Source: Candidatus Kryptoniota bacterium
Lineage (GTDB): Bacteria; Bacteroidota; Ignavibacteria; Kryptoniales; Kryptoniaceae
Direction of reading: 5' to 3'
DNA: 64,000 bases
NCBI GenBank assembly: GCA_938074445.1
Contig: CALJEK010000001.1
Coordinates: forward strand, 1 to 64,000
Shown: piece by piece, positions 6,743 through 14,918 of the stretch
Layout of the letters: every line of letters starts with the position of its first letter
Position numbering within the stretch: position 1 is the stretch's first letter
Translations under genes and position numbers: made by a program
Notes under the pieces: model-generated
What the model saw: only the letters and a program-made list of their open reading frames with translations
Told to the model about the DNA's origin: nothing
Database searches by the model: none

Positions 6743-6991
6743 TTATTTTAACCCAAGCAATTGATCAATTTTTGCTCTATCAAATCCAACAACTGGACGA
6801 TTATTTATTAAAATTACGGGCACCCCAGTTTGACCCGTGAGGCGAATCAAATCTTTAACCGCACGCTGATCTTTTGTTACATCGACTTCTGTAAATTTTA
6901 TCTTCTTTTGCATAAAATATTGTTTTGCTGCTCTACACCATGGGCAAGTTGGGGTTGTGAAAATTATAACTTTTGGTTGTTTCTGTTCCAT
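6743..6991 (-). CDS. Glutaredoxin-family protein (NrdH/Grx-like)
   Basis: This 82-residue protein has a glutaredoxin fold with TTPTCPWCRAAK (Cys16, Cys19), the cis-proline loop TGVPVILIN, and the GF-D motif (VVGFD). It matches the short Uxx-type glutaredoxins that take electrons from flavoprotein disulfide reductases or from thioredoxin reductase. It starts 4 bases after the CoA-disulfide-reductase-like gene, so the two may be a reductase and its substrate. It acts in the cytoplasm. Assignment of the family is firm. Confidence 0.92.
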   Translation of the reverse strand: MEQKQPKVIIFTTPTCPWCRAAKQYFMQKKIKFTEVDVTKDQRAVKDLIRLTGQTGVPVILINNRPVVGFDRAKIDQLLGLK

Positions 6992-6995
6992 CGAA

Positions 6996-8360
6996 TTATG
7001 TTTTCTTTATTTTCTTTTCAAGGTCATTTACCGCAATCAAAATTGGATCCCACACTGGTGCAAATGGTGGAGCATAACTTAAATCAAGATGAGCAATTTC
7101 ATCAACGCTCAATTTTGCATGGATCGCCGTTGCAAAAACATCAATTCTTTTAGCAACGCCATCTCTTCCAACCATTTCAGCTCCAAGCAAACGCCCAGTT
7201 TTTCTATCAGCAATGAGTTTAATTCTAATTTTACCCCCGCCAGGATAATAATGTGCCCTTGAACCATGTTCGATCAAAGTTGCAACATAATCAAACCCTT
7301 CGGATTTCGCTTGCTTCTCGGAGATTCCAGTTCTAGCCACTTCAAGTTCAAAAACCTTAAACACTGCCGTGCCGACGATACCTTTAAAAACTGCGTTCCC
7401 ACCAGCTGCATTCTCACCAGCAACTTTTCCCTGTTTATTTGCTGTAGTTCCAAGAGGAAAATAAACTGGACGATTTAAAACCAAGTGATAAGCCTCAGCA
7501 CAATCACCAGCAGAATAAATTCCAGGTATATTTGTTTCCATCCTTTGATTTACCGCTATTGCACCTGTCTTCCCAATCTCAATCCCAGCTTCTCTTGCAA
7601 TCTCAGAGTTTGGTTTTATCCCAGCTCCAACCACAACAAGCTCAGAATCAATCATTTGACCATTGCTTAAAATTGATTTTTTAACATACCCGTTCTCCCC
7701 GACGAATTCGCTGACAGAAACAGCCTTTAAAAGCCTTACACCGTTTCTTTGAAGTTCTTGCTCAACGATCTCGTTTATTTCGTCATCCATCGTCCCAAGT
7801 ATATTTGGCATCTGCTCAACGATTGTAACATCTATGCCAAGTGAGACAAGCGACTCAACCATTTCCATACCTATATATCCAGCTCCAACTATCAAAGCTT
7901 TTCGCGGAGAATTTTCACCAATGAATTCTTTTATCTTGATCCCATCCTCAAGAAACCTAACCGTAAAGATGCCCCTAAGCTCAACACCTTTTATCTCCGG
8001 CTTTACAGCCCTGGCGCCTGTTGCAATTACAAGCTTATCATACCCAACCTCAAACTCTTTACCATTTTCAAGATTTCTAACAAGGATTGTCCTTTTCCCG
8101 GGAAATATTTTTAAGACTTCATGATGAATGAAAACATCAATATTTCTTTTCTCTTTAAAAAACTTCGCATCGTAAACAACTAAATCGTTCGGCGACTTTA
8201 TTAAGCCAGAGATAAAATACGGCAAACCGCACGAACCATAAGAGACAAAACCACTCTTCTCAAAAACGGAGATCTCTATATCAGGTCTTAATCTCCTCGC
8301 TCTACTTGCTGCACTCATACCTGCAGCAACACCACCAATTACAACAAGTCGTTCAGCCAT
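6996..8360 (-). CDS. CoA-disulfide reductase-like FAD/NAD(P)H oxidoreductase
   Basis: This 454-residue protein is a single-cysteine pyridine nucleotide-disulfide oxidoreductase. The FAD motif VVIGGVAAGMSAASRARR is at 5-22, the redox cysteine in SYGSCGLPYF (Cys44), the NAD(P) motif VGAGYIGMEM follows in the middle, and the second FAD motif is YSAGDCAEAYH. The family includes CoA-disulfide reductases, NADH oxidases and CoA-persulfide reductases. There is no C-terminal rhodanese domain, unlike CoADR-Rhd proteins. With SQR and a glutaredoxin in the operon, reduction of low-molecular-weight persulfides or disulfides is plausible. Confidence 0.9.
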   Translation of the reverse strand: MAERLVVIGGVAAGMSAASRARRLRPDIEISVFEKSGFVSYGSCGLPYFISGLIKSPNDLVVYDAKFFKEKRNIDVFIHHEVLKIFPGKRTILVRNLENGKEFEVGYDKLVIATGARAVKPEIKGVELRGIFTVRFLEDGIKIKEFIGENSPRKALIVGAGYIGMEMVESLVSLGIDVTIVEQMPNILGTMDDEINEIVEQELQRNGVRLLKAVSVSEFVGENGYVKKSILSNGQMIDSELVVVGAGIKPNSEIAREAGIEIGKTGAIAVNQRMETNIPGIYSAGDCAEAYHLVLNRPVYFPLGTTANKQGKVAGENAAGGNAVFKGIVGTAVFKVFELEVARTGISEKQAKSEGFDYVATLIEHGSRAHYYPGGGKIRIKLIADRKTGRLLGAEMVGRDGVAKRIDVFATAIHAKLSVDEIAHLDLSYAPPFAPVWDPILIAVNDLEKKIKKT

Positions 8361-8370
8361 AGTTTACAAG

Positions 8371-9045
8371 TTAATTTTGTTGCTTTAAAGCATCTTTTGT
8401 TTTCTTTGCTGCTTCAACAACTTTATCAACATAGTGCCTTTCGGGCAGTGCGCCCTCAAAGTAATAAATGTCATTCATCACAACCTTAGGAACACCCATA
8501 ACCATATATTTCTCGGCGAGATCCGGAAACTCAATTGCCTCTATCATATCAGCAGTGATTAAATCACTTTCCATTGCAAGTTGATGTGCAAGATGCACTG
8601 CGCTCGGGCAATACGGACACGTTGGCGTTACAAAAACCTGAATGTGAACGGGCACATCAATTTCTTTTATTTTTTCAATGCTTCTCTGACTCAAACCAGA
8701 TACCCCTCGCGACACCATTTCAATATCCGACAAAAGCGACGCAAATTCATAACCAGAAGGGATGCCAAAGTATCTTATTCCATAATCTTTATCCTCGCTT
8801 GCGATGACAGTTGCTGGAACCTTATCTATTTTGAATTCTTTTACCTTATCCTCATCTGTATAGAAATTATAAACCTCCAATTGAATTTTATCCGAAAGTT
8901 CAGAAAGCTCAGTTAAAAGTTGCTTTGTTTCCCTGCAATACTGGCAATCGAGCTCTCGCGTAAAGTGAATCAGCCTAACTTTATTAACTAAATTTTCCTC
9001 AAATCTCTTCTTCAATTCCTCTCTGTCGTCTGCATCAAGAAACAT
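8371..9045 (-). CDS. Protein disulfide oxidoreductase (tandem thioredoxin folds)
   Basis: This 224-residue protein consists of two thioredoxin folds, each with its own active site: DCQYCRE (Cys34, Cys37) and TCPYCPS (Cys143, Cys146). The cis-proline loops are KVPATVI and GVPKVVM. This is the glutaredoxin-like PDO architecture typical of hyperthermophilic archaea and thermophilic bacteria such as Aquifex, where it makes and breaks cytoplasmic disulfides, often with thioredoxin reductase. It is the first enzyme gene after the two ArsR genes. It supports a thermophilic host. Confidence 0.93.
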   Translation of the reverse strand: MFLDADDREELKKRFEENLVNKVRLIHFTRELDCQYCRETKQLLTELSELSDKIQLEVYNFYTDEDKVKEFKIDKVPATVIASEDKDYGIRYFGIPSGYEFASLLSDIEMVSRGVSGLSQRSIEKIKEIDVPVHIQVFVTPTCPYCPSAVHLAHQLAMESDLITADMIEAIEFPDLAEKYMVMGVPKVVMNDIYYFEGALPERHYVDKVVEAAKKTKDALKQQN

Positions 9046-9048
9046 AAT

Positions 9049-9342
9049 TTAATTCCTCCCTTTAGTTTTGTTTTGAATTAATTTTAAAATTTTGATCGCG
9101 ATTGGATTTAAAATTGAATAACGAACCTTCCTCCCTTCACGAACACCTTTTATAATTCCGCTATGCCTTAAAATTGAAAGATGTTGCGAGACAAGTGATT
9201 GTGGAAGTTTCACAGAGCGCCCTAATTCTGAAACAGTTTTAGCCGAACCCTTAAGTTCATCAATTATCTTGAGGCGAACCGGATGACACAAGACCTTTAA
9301 CATTTCTGTAATCTGTGCATAATCAGGCGTTTCTTCAATCAT
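9049..9342 (-). CDS. ArsR/SmtB-family transcriptional regulator (second)
   Basis: This 97-residue winged-helix repressor has the recognition helix LPQSLVSQHLSILRHSGII and the wing GRKVRYSI. Only one cysteine (Cys19, in KVLCHPVR) is present, so it lacks the CVC metal site of ArsR and the usual two-cysteine persulfide switch. It may sense through its partner, or by another route. It lies 2 bases after the first arsR gene and 3 before the PDO gene, so it is in the leader position of the redox operon. Heterodimers or sequential control are possible but untested. Confidence 0.92.
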   Translation of the reverse strand: MIEETPDYAQITEMLKVLCHPVRLKIIDELKGSAKTVSELGRSVKLPQSLVSQHLSILRHSGIIKGVREGRKVRYSILNPIAIKILKLIQNKTKGRN

Positions 9343-9344
9343 TT

Positions 9345-9644
9345 CTAATCTTTTAACTTTTCTTTTTCAAGGATTTTGGCAATTTTTATCGCAAGTGGGT
9401 GGACGACTTTGTACTTTATGTTCAATCCTTCCCTCTCTGCCCTCACAATGCCCTTCGCTCTTAACAAAGCAAGATGCTGGGAAATCTTGGGTTGAGGCTC
9501 GTCAAGGCAATCACCTATGTCACTTACACACAAATCCTGTTCAATTATACCGCATATAATTTTCAGTCTTGTAGGATGACCAATAATTTTCAATATTTCA
9601 GCCTCTTCGGTGAAATCCAATGTTTTTAACTTCTTTAAATCCAT
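9345..9644 (-). CDS. ArsR/SmtB-family transcriptional regulator (first)
   Basis: I start at the ATG at 9644 (99 residues). A longer frame to 9689 would cover the operator and the -10 box. The winged helix includes EPQPKISQHLALLRAKGIV and the wing EGLNIKYKV. Three cysteines cluster around helices 2-3: Cys31, Cys39 (DLCVSD) and Cys45. DLCVSD aligns with the ELCVCDL metal site of ArsR, but its second cysteine is serine. A thiol switch for sulfide or oxidant is plausible. It is the first gene behind a strong promoter with an overlapping palindrome, so autoregulation is likely. Confidence 0.92.
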   Translation of the reverse strand: MDLKKLKTLDFTEEAEILKIIGHPTRLKIICGIIEQDLCVSDIGDCLDEPQPKISQHLALLRAKGIVRAEREGLNIKYKVVHPLAIKIAKILEKEKLKD

Positions 9645-9650
9645 GTCCGT

Positions 9651-9670
9651 ATATTCAAATATTTTAATAT
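9651..9670. promoter_or_regulatory. Palindromic operator for the arsR redox operon
   Basis: The 20 bases read ATATT-n-AAATATTT-n-AATAT, symmetrical except at one position in each half. The site is 6 bases in front of the arsR ATG and immediately after the predicted transcription start (about 9673). ArsR/SmtB repressors bind AT-rich interrupted palindromes at such places and block RNA polymerase. This is the best candidate operator in the window. Confidence 0.6.
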
Positions 9671-9679
9671 TGCTATACA

Positions 9680-9708
9680 AATATAACAAAAATTTCGCTA
9701 TTTGTCAA
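9680..9708 (-). promoter_or_regulatory. Sigma70-type promoter of the arsR redox operon
   Basis: On the minus strand TTGACA (9703-9708) is followed by a 17-base spacer and TATATT (9680-9685). This is a near-consensus promoter with ideal spacing. It predicts transcription start near 9673, a leader of about 28 bases, and repression by a protein at 9651-9670. The -35 lies in a TTGTCA/TGACAA inverted repeat (9702-9715). Confidence 0.75.
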
Positions 9709-9884
9709 GTGACAATTTGCTAGACAAAACCGCAGAAGCCCCAAAAATTTAAATCTTTAAATAACTTTTCCGACGAAAATCCCGTGCAGTTGAAAAATTG
9801 TCAGATTTAAAAATTTAGTTTAGCGGTTTGATTCTGAACCTGTGCATTGTTATCTTTAAGCAAAGAATAAAGCAAGTTTTTAAA

Positions 9885-10589
9885 ATGAAGATTGGACTTT
9901 TCATTCCGTGTTACATCGATCAACTTTACCCCGAGGTTGGTCTTGCAACTGTAAAAATTTTAAAAAGGTTCGGAATAAATTTTGAATATCCAATTGAGCA
10001 AACCTGTTGTGGGCAACCCGCATTTAACACTGGATATTGGAAAGAGGCGAAAATCTTAGCTGAAAAGTTTATACAAATTTTCTCAAATTTTGATTACATA
10101 GTCTCCCCATCCGGCTCGTGTGTCAGTATGATTAAAATTTTTTATCCCAAAATTATTCTTACCGAAGACTTACAGGACATATCTAAAAAATCACTTGAAC
10201 TGACAGAATTTCTCGTTAAAGTTATGAATATTGACTCAACCGGTGCCGAGTTTGATCACACGGTGACATACCACGACTCATGCCACGCCTTAAGAGAACT
10301 TGGGATCAAAACCGAGCCCAGAATTCTTTTAAGAAATGTTAAAAAACTAAAATTGATCGAGATGGAAAATCCCGAAGATTGTTGTGGCTTTGGGGGAACA
10401 TTCTCCGTTAAGTTTCCAGAAATATCATCCGATATGGCAAAGTATAAGGTTAATTATATTTTAAATTCAGGCGCTGAATTTGTAACCTCCACAGACCAAA
10501 GTTGCCTTATGCAAATCGACAGTTATGCAAGAAAGAACAACTTAAACATCAAAACAATCCACATCGCACAAATTCTATCAAACTTTTAA
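9885..10589 (+). CDS. lutA: Lactate utilisation protein LutA, Fe-S oxidoreductase subunit
   Basis: I start at the ATG at 9885 (MKIGLFIPCYIDQLYPE), which is the family N-terminus; an in-frame ATG at 9828 would add a non-conserved tail. The product is 234 residues. It carries both CCG-domain motifs, EQTCCGQPAFNTGYW and EDCCGFGGTFSVK, which bind an Fe-S centre. LutA, LutB and LutC together oxidise L-lactate to pyruvate in the cytoplasm. It leads lutB by 18 bases. The region in front also serves the divergent arsR promoter. Confidence 0.93.
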   Translation: MKIGLFIPCYIDQLYPEVGLATVKILKRFGINFEYPIEQTCCGQPAFNTGYWKEAKILAEKFIQIFSNFDYIVSPSGSCVSMIKIFYPKIILTEDLQDISKKSLELTEFLVKVMNIDSTGAEFDHTVTYHDSCHALRELGIKTEPRILLRNVKKLKLIEMENPEDCCGFGGTFSVKFPEISSDMAKYKVNYILNSGAEFVTSTDQSCLMQIDSYARKNNLNIKTIHIAQILSNF

Positions 10590-10607
10590 CAAAAATTTAA
10601 AATCACA

Positions 10608-11987
10608 ATGAACTATATACCATCAAAATTTAGAAATAACGCCGTAAAAGCTCTTCTAAATGTAAATCTGAGAAAAAACCTGACCCGCGCTATCTCTCAT
10701 ACACTTTCAAAAAGGGTTGAGGTTGTTTCGGAACTTCCAGACTGGGAAAACTTAAGACAAAAGGCTCATGAGATAAAAAAACATACCATTGAGAACCTTG
10801 CTTATTATCTTGACCTATTTGAAGAAAGAGCAACAAAGAACGGAGTAAAAATTTTCCGTGCCAAGGATTCAATTGAAGCAAAAAATTACGTGCTTCAAAT
10901 AGCAAGAAAAATAAATGCAAGATTATGCGTTAAATCAAAATCAATGGTAACCGAAGAGATTGGATTAAGGGAGTTTCTGGAGGAAAATGGTATTGAAACA
11001 GTTGAAACTGACCTCGGCGAGTTTATCGTTCAGCTTGCTGGTGAGATGCCATCGCACATCACAGCTCCAGCGATGCATAAATCAAGAGATGAGATTGGGA
11101 AACTCTTTTCAGAAAAACTTGGGGTGAAATTCACTAACGAACCTGAAAAATTAACAAACATCGCAAGGGAATTTTTGAGGCATAAGTTTTTAAATGCCGA
11201 TCTTGGCATATCAGGCGCAAATTTTCTCATAGCTGAGACGGGCTCCATTGTGATAGTTGAAAATGAAGGAAACGCGGGTTTAAGCACAACTATCCCAAAA
11301 GTGCACATTGCTATTACAGGAATAGAAAAAGTAATCCCGCGACTTTCTGATTTAACCGTTTTCTTTAAAATTTTGGGCAGAAGCGCAACAGCTCAGAGAT
11401 TCACAAGCTATGTTTCAATTATAAACTCACCGAAGAAGAACAAGCCAGATTCACCTGAGGAAATTTATGTGATTTTGCTTGACAATGGTAGAACAAATTT
11501 GTTAAAGTCCGAGAGGTTAAAACAAGCACTTTACTGTATCAAGTGCGGTGCTTGTATGCTTACTTGCCCTGTTTATCAAAGAGTGGGAGGTCATACTTAT
11601 GGTTCAATTTATCCTGGTCCAATTGGCTCTGTGCTAACTCCAGCGCAGTTGGGGCTTAGAGACGCGCTGCTTTTACCGTTTGCGTCCTCCTTATGCGGAA
11701 AATGCTTTGAAATTTGCCCAGTAAAAATTGAAATACATCATCTTCTACTTCAACTTAGAGCTCAAGCTGTTGATTTGGGATTTGCATCTTGGCTTGAAAA
11801 ATTGATCTTTAAACTATGGTTTATCGTTATGCGAAATTATAAACTTTACACATCTGCCTCCAAATTTTTAAGATATCTTCTCAAGTTAGGGATTAAACCA
11901 AAAGTTAAATCTTGGTCAAAGGAACGAATCTTCCCTGAGCTTGCACCGAAATCTTTTAAAGAAATATGGAGAAACCAAAAAACATGA
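10608..11987 (+). CDS. lutB: Lactate utilisation iron-sulfur protein LutB
   Basis: This 459-residue protein has an N-terminal LUD domain (about 60-300; SGANFLIAETGSIVIVENEG is its core), then a two-cluster ferredoxin module with KCGACMLTCPVYQ and CGKCFEICPVK, and a C-terminal tail. It matches LutB/YkgF, the electron-transferring subunit of the L-lactate oxidation complex. Length is normal. The lutC start codon overlaps its stop (ATGA), so subunit translation is coupled. Confidence 0.95.
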   Translation: MNYIPSKFRNNAVKALLNVNLRKNLTRAISHTLSKRVEVVSELPDWENLRQKAHEIKKHTIENLAYYLDLFEERATKNGVKIFRAKDSIEAKNYVLQIARKINARLCVKSKSMVTEEIGLREFLEENGIETVETDLGEFIVQLAGEMPSHITAPAMHKSRDEIGKLFSEKLGVKFTNEPEKLTNIAREFLRHKFLNADLGISGANFLIAETGSIVIVENEGNAGLSTTIPKVHIAITGIEKVIPRLSDLTVFFKILGRSATAQRFTSYVSIINSPKKNKPDSPEEIYVILLDNGRTNLLKSERLKQALYCIKCGACMLTCPVYQRVGGHTYGSIYPGPIGSVLTPAQLGLRDALLLPFASSLCGKCFEICPVKIEIHHLLLQLRAQAVDLGFASWLEKLIFKLWFIVMRNYKLYTSASKFLRYLLKLGIKPKVKSWSKERIFPELAPKSFKEIWRNQKT

Positions 11988-12544
11988 AATCAAACATTGC
12001 AAAAATAAAAAGTAAGTATAACGCTGGAATGGAACTCATAGAAAAGTTTAAGTTTGAATTTGAAAGGGTTGGCGGGGTCTTCATTAAAACATCGCACAAA
12101 AAAGTCCTTGATGATATTTCAAATATCATCACAATTGAAAACGTAAACCAAATTTTCGTTGAAAAATTTGAAAATGAGATCGACGAAGTTTTAAAAAATT
12201 TGCCGGTTAGCCAGATAATAACACAACCACATTCAGTAGAACAACTTGCTTCGGTTGATGCTTCAATTACTGGATGTGATTTTTTGATAGCGGAGACTGG
12301 AACGATAGTTTTCACTCATAAGGAAAATAGATTCAAATCAAGCTTACTCCTCCCCCGAATTCATATCGTGATTGCAGATACGAAGAAATTTTGCCCTACG
12401 TTTGAAGAATTTTTCACGAAAATAGATAAAAACTTTGACTCAATTTTTATGGTAACTGGGCCAAGTAGAACAGCTGACATTGAAAAGGTAATTGTCCTCG
12501 GCGTTCACGGTCCGCAAAAAATTTATCTGCTACTTATCTCTTAA
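11984..12544 (+). CDS. lutC: Lactate utilisation protein LutC (LUD domain)
   Basis: I prefer the ATG at 11984, which forms an ATGA overlap with the lutB stop; an ATG at 11966 is also in frame. The 186-residue product is a single LUD domain, with GCDFLIAETGTIVFT resembling the LutB core and a C-terminal VTGPSRTADIEKVIVLGVHGP that is strongly conserved in LutC/YkgG. It is the third subunit of the lactate complex. Its last 11 bases overlap the convergent gene at 12534. Confidence 0.93.
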   Translation: MKSNIAKIKSKYNAGMELIEKFKFEFERVGGVFIKTSHKKVLDDISNIITIENVNQIFVEKFENEIDEVLKNLPVSQIITQPHSVEQLASVDASITGCDFLIAETGTIVFTHKENRFKSSLLLPRIHIVIADTKKFCPTFEEFFTKIDKNFDSIFMVTGPSRTADIEKVIVLGVHGPQKIYLLLIS

Positions 12545-13070
12545 ACAACGCTTTCATTCCACCTAAAAATTCGGGCAAAGTATACTTGGGGAATCTCGGC
12601 CATGTCACAATGACCACAATAATAATCCACACGATAAGAAACATTCCATATGTAGGAGCATACTTTAGCGCAAATAAAATCATCATTCCATACGGAGGTG
12701 CTTGAAATGCCCACGCTAAATATTCGGACTTAAAATACCACAACAAAAACATCCCAAGCAAAATATATCCAAAACCGATAAACGGGCTAATTAAATTTGA
12801 AAAAGTTAGAAAAAGCCAACATCCAAGTGAGACCGTGACGTCCGCTGTTAAGTCATGCTTTCCTATAAATTTTTGAGCTTTTCTCGGGTCAAGTCGCGAA
12901 ATTGGTCCATCCAGTAAATCCGTCACCCAAGCGATCCATAAAAAGCTTGAGGCTAACGGGATACCTTCATTCGGTTCAAGGGTTGAAAACCTAACAATGT
13001 AAAGCCCAATAAAAAATCTAAGTGTTGTTAAGATATCAGCTACGAGTTTTAGGCTAAGCGTGATTTTCAT
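12534..13070 (-). CDS. CDP-alcohol phosphatidyltransferase-like membrane protein
   Basis: This 178-residue protein has four or more transmembrane helices and a catalytic motif, DLLDGPISR (Asp51, Asp54, Gly55, Arg59) followed by GKHDLTAD (Gly70, Asp73, Asp77). These fit the DxxDGxxAR...GxxxDxxxD signature of CDP-alcohol phosphotransferases, though spacing after the arginine is slightly changed. Such enzymes make phospholipids such as phosphatidylglycerophosphate or phosphatidylinositol in the inner membrane. The substrate cannot be told. It ends in an 11-base overlap with lutC and follows the UbiA fusion gene by 26 bases. Confidence 0.75.
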   Translation of the reverse strand: MKITLSLKLVADILTTLRFFIGLYIVRFSTLEPNEGIPLASSFLWIAWVTDLLDGPISRLDPRKAQKFIGKHDLTADVTVSLGCWLFLTFSNLISPFIGFGYILLGMFLLWYFKSEYLAWAFQAPPYGMMILFALKYAPTYGMFLIVWIIIVVIVTWPRFPKYTLPEFLGGMKALFKR

Positions 13071-13096
13071 TTTAATTTCAACGTGCTATTGTAAAG

Positions 13097-14455
13097 TTAA
13101 AGCAAAAATTTTTCAAAAATTATCCCAACGATAAGTAGACTCGAAAAATAAAGTTGAAGCTTAGCGGTCAACAAGTCGAGAAAAGTGAAATTTACAAGCG
13201 CTTGATTAAATGAAACCTTGATATTCCTTACTGCAACTGGTAACGTCAAAAATGAAAGTATAGAAAAAGCGGGCAAAAATTTTTCAAAAACAAAATAAAC
13301 CATCAATAAATATGCAAGCGAAACAAGAAAAGCATAATAGTAGCTCGAAGCCCTGACCCCTATGATGCCAGCAAGGGTTTTATATCCAGCTTCCACATCC
13401 TCTTTGATATCTCTGAAATTATTTCCATGCAAGATCGCCGTCGTCAAAAGTCCAATTGGAATTGAAAGGATAACAGGAATTAATGAAATTTCCTTTGTCT
13501 GGATATAGTAAACCCCAAGCGTCATAATAGGTCCAAATGCCAAGAAAACCGCAAGGTCACCGAGTGCCCTATACTTAAGTCCAACTGGTGGAGCGGTGTA
13601 AAAAATCCCAAGAATTAAACCCGGAATTATAAAATACAAAACCTTGTAATCAACAACGAATACAAAGTAAAACCCTATGACAAGAGATATTAAAAGCAAA
13701 CTTAGACCAAAAAGTAAATGATGTTTCGGCTTCATTAAACCATCTACAAGAACACGGCTTGAACCGAGCACTTTCCATGTATCGGCACCACGAATATAGT
13801 CAAAGTAATCACTTAAAACATTTACAGCCGAATGCGCGATCAAAAGACCGAATAATACAAGGAGAAACATCGGAATTGAAACACTTGGAGCTATAAAAGT
13901 TCCAAGCAAGACGGGCGCGATTGTAGCTGGGAATGCAAATGGTCTTATCGCTTTAAAAGCAACCTTTAAAATATTATATTTTGTTTTCAACTCCGTTTGG
14001 AAAATTTTTAAAACTTCATCAGTTACTTCAATTTCAGCCCTTGGTTTCCATTCCTCGGTAAAATCGGAAATATAAAGCCTCGTTGGTCTTATTTTAAAAA
14101 CTGTGACACCAGGGATTTTTTTAGCGTAAACCACAAGTTCAACTGCCTTTCTAAAAATTATACTTCGCTCGGGCACTTCAGTTATATCCCCGAGCATCTC
14201 AGCAATTCCCTCACCTTGAACGAACCTATCTGGGACACCGTGTTCAATTACGAAAAAGACATATGGATTTTCAATGATATTGGAATAGTTTTTCCCCTTT
14301 TCAAGCGCAACATAAATATATCCATCTTCTTCGCCAAAATAAACTTTTCCAGCCCAAACTTTCCCATCTTTACCACGACTCACAAGAGTGAGGGTTTTAT
14401 TTTCTTCAAATACCTTTTTTGCTGCTTCAAGATACTTTCTGTATTCACCCCGCAT
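13097..14455 (-). CDS. Fusion: PNPOx/flavin-reductase-like domain + UbiA prenyltransferase
   Basis: Two domains are visible in 452 residues. Residues about 1-140 resemble the pyridoxamine-phosphate-oxidase-like split barrel (LTLVSRGKDGKVWAGKVYF, VFKIRPTRLYISDF), which usually binds FMN, F420 or heme. Residues about 160-452 are a UbiA-type prenyltransferase with about eight helices, the first aspartate motif NVLSDYFDYIRG (Asn212, Asp216, Asp219) and the second NNFRDIKEDVEAGYKT (Asp349, Asp353). The membrane half looks MenA-like. I do not know the physiological product; a quinone or a prenylated cofactor is likely. The fusion is unusual. Confidence 0.85.
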   Translation of the reverse strand: MRGEYRKYLEAAKKVFEENKTLTLVSRGKDGKVWAGKVYFGEEDGYIYVALEKGKNYSNIIENPYVFFVIEHGVPDRFVQGEGIAEMLGDITEVPERSIIFRKAVELVVYAKKIPGVTVFKIRPTRLYISDFTEEWKPRAEIEVTDEVLKIFQTELKTKYNILKVAFKAIRPFAFPATIAPVLLGTFIAPSVSIPMFLLVLFGLLIAHSAVNVLSDYFDYIRGADTWKVLGSSRVLVDGLMKPKHHLLFGLSLLLISLVIGFYFVFVVDYKVLYFIIPGLILGIFYTAPPVGLKYRALGDLAVFLAFGPIMTLGVYYIQTKEISLIPVILSIPIGLLTTAILHGNNFRDIKEDVEAGYKTLAGIIGVRASSYYYAFLVSLAYLLMVYFVFEKFLPAFSILSFLTLPVAVRNIKVSFNQALVNFTFLDLLTAKLQLYFSSLLIVGIIFEKFLL

Positions 14456-14590
14456 AGTGGTTGAAACTTTGTTTTAGAATCGAGTTAGGAAACTTATCTA
14501 AATTTAACCATGTCTTAAAAATAAAGCAATCAAAAATTGTTTTTATATTCGGTGATTCTTTAAATTTTCACAAAAAACGCTCTTAAAAAC

Positions 14591-14911
14591 ATGCCATTGT
14601 TCATCGAAAGAAAGAAATGGCTTGGAAAAGACAAAGAAGAAATTGAAAAGGAATGGCAAGAGCGTGGCTTTACAACTGATGTTTGGATTGACCCACCCGG
14701 ACAAAGGTGGGAAAATTTTGTGCATGACACTGATGAACTTGTGACACCTTTAAATGTTACGCTCGAAATTGAATGTGATGGAGAAATTGCGGAATTAAAT
14801 CCGGGGGATGAATGGTTCATTCCGCGAGGCGCGATTCATTCCGTCAGAAACAAAAGCAATGAAATAGCATATTGGCTTTACGGATACAACATATCAAAAA
14901 CAAATGCATAA
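14591..14911 (+). CDS. Cupin-domain protein
   Basis: This 106-residue protein is a single cupin barrel. The first metal motif is degenerate (ENFVHDTDELVTP) and the second is GDEWFIPRGAIHSVRN, with a clear His. It matches small cupins of unassigned role. It may bind a metal and a small ligand in the cytoplasm. The aldo/keto reductase gene follows 7 bases downstream, so the pair is co-transcribed. A 135-base divergent gap upstream holds no feature I can support. Confidence 0.85.
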   Translation: MPLFIERKKWLGKDKEEIEKEWQERGFTTDVWIDPPGQRWENFVHDTDELVTPLNVTLEIECDGEIAELNPGDEWFIPRGAIHSVRNKSNEIAYWLYGYNISKTNA

Positions 14912-14918
14912 CAAAAAT

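Noticed and set aside
6830-7153. Plus-strand frame of 107 codons
   Set aside because: It is opposite the glutaredoxin and flavoprotein genes, and its composition is not protein-like.
9828-9884. Longer N-terminus for LutA
   Set aside because: The added residues are unlike the family; MKIGLFIPC at 9885 is the normal beginning.
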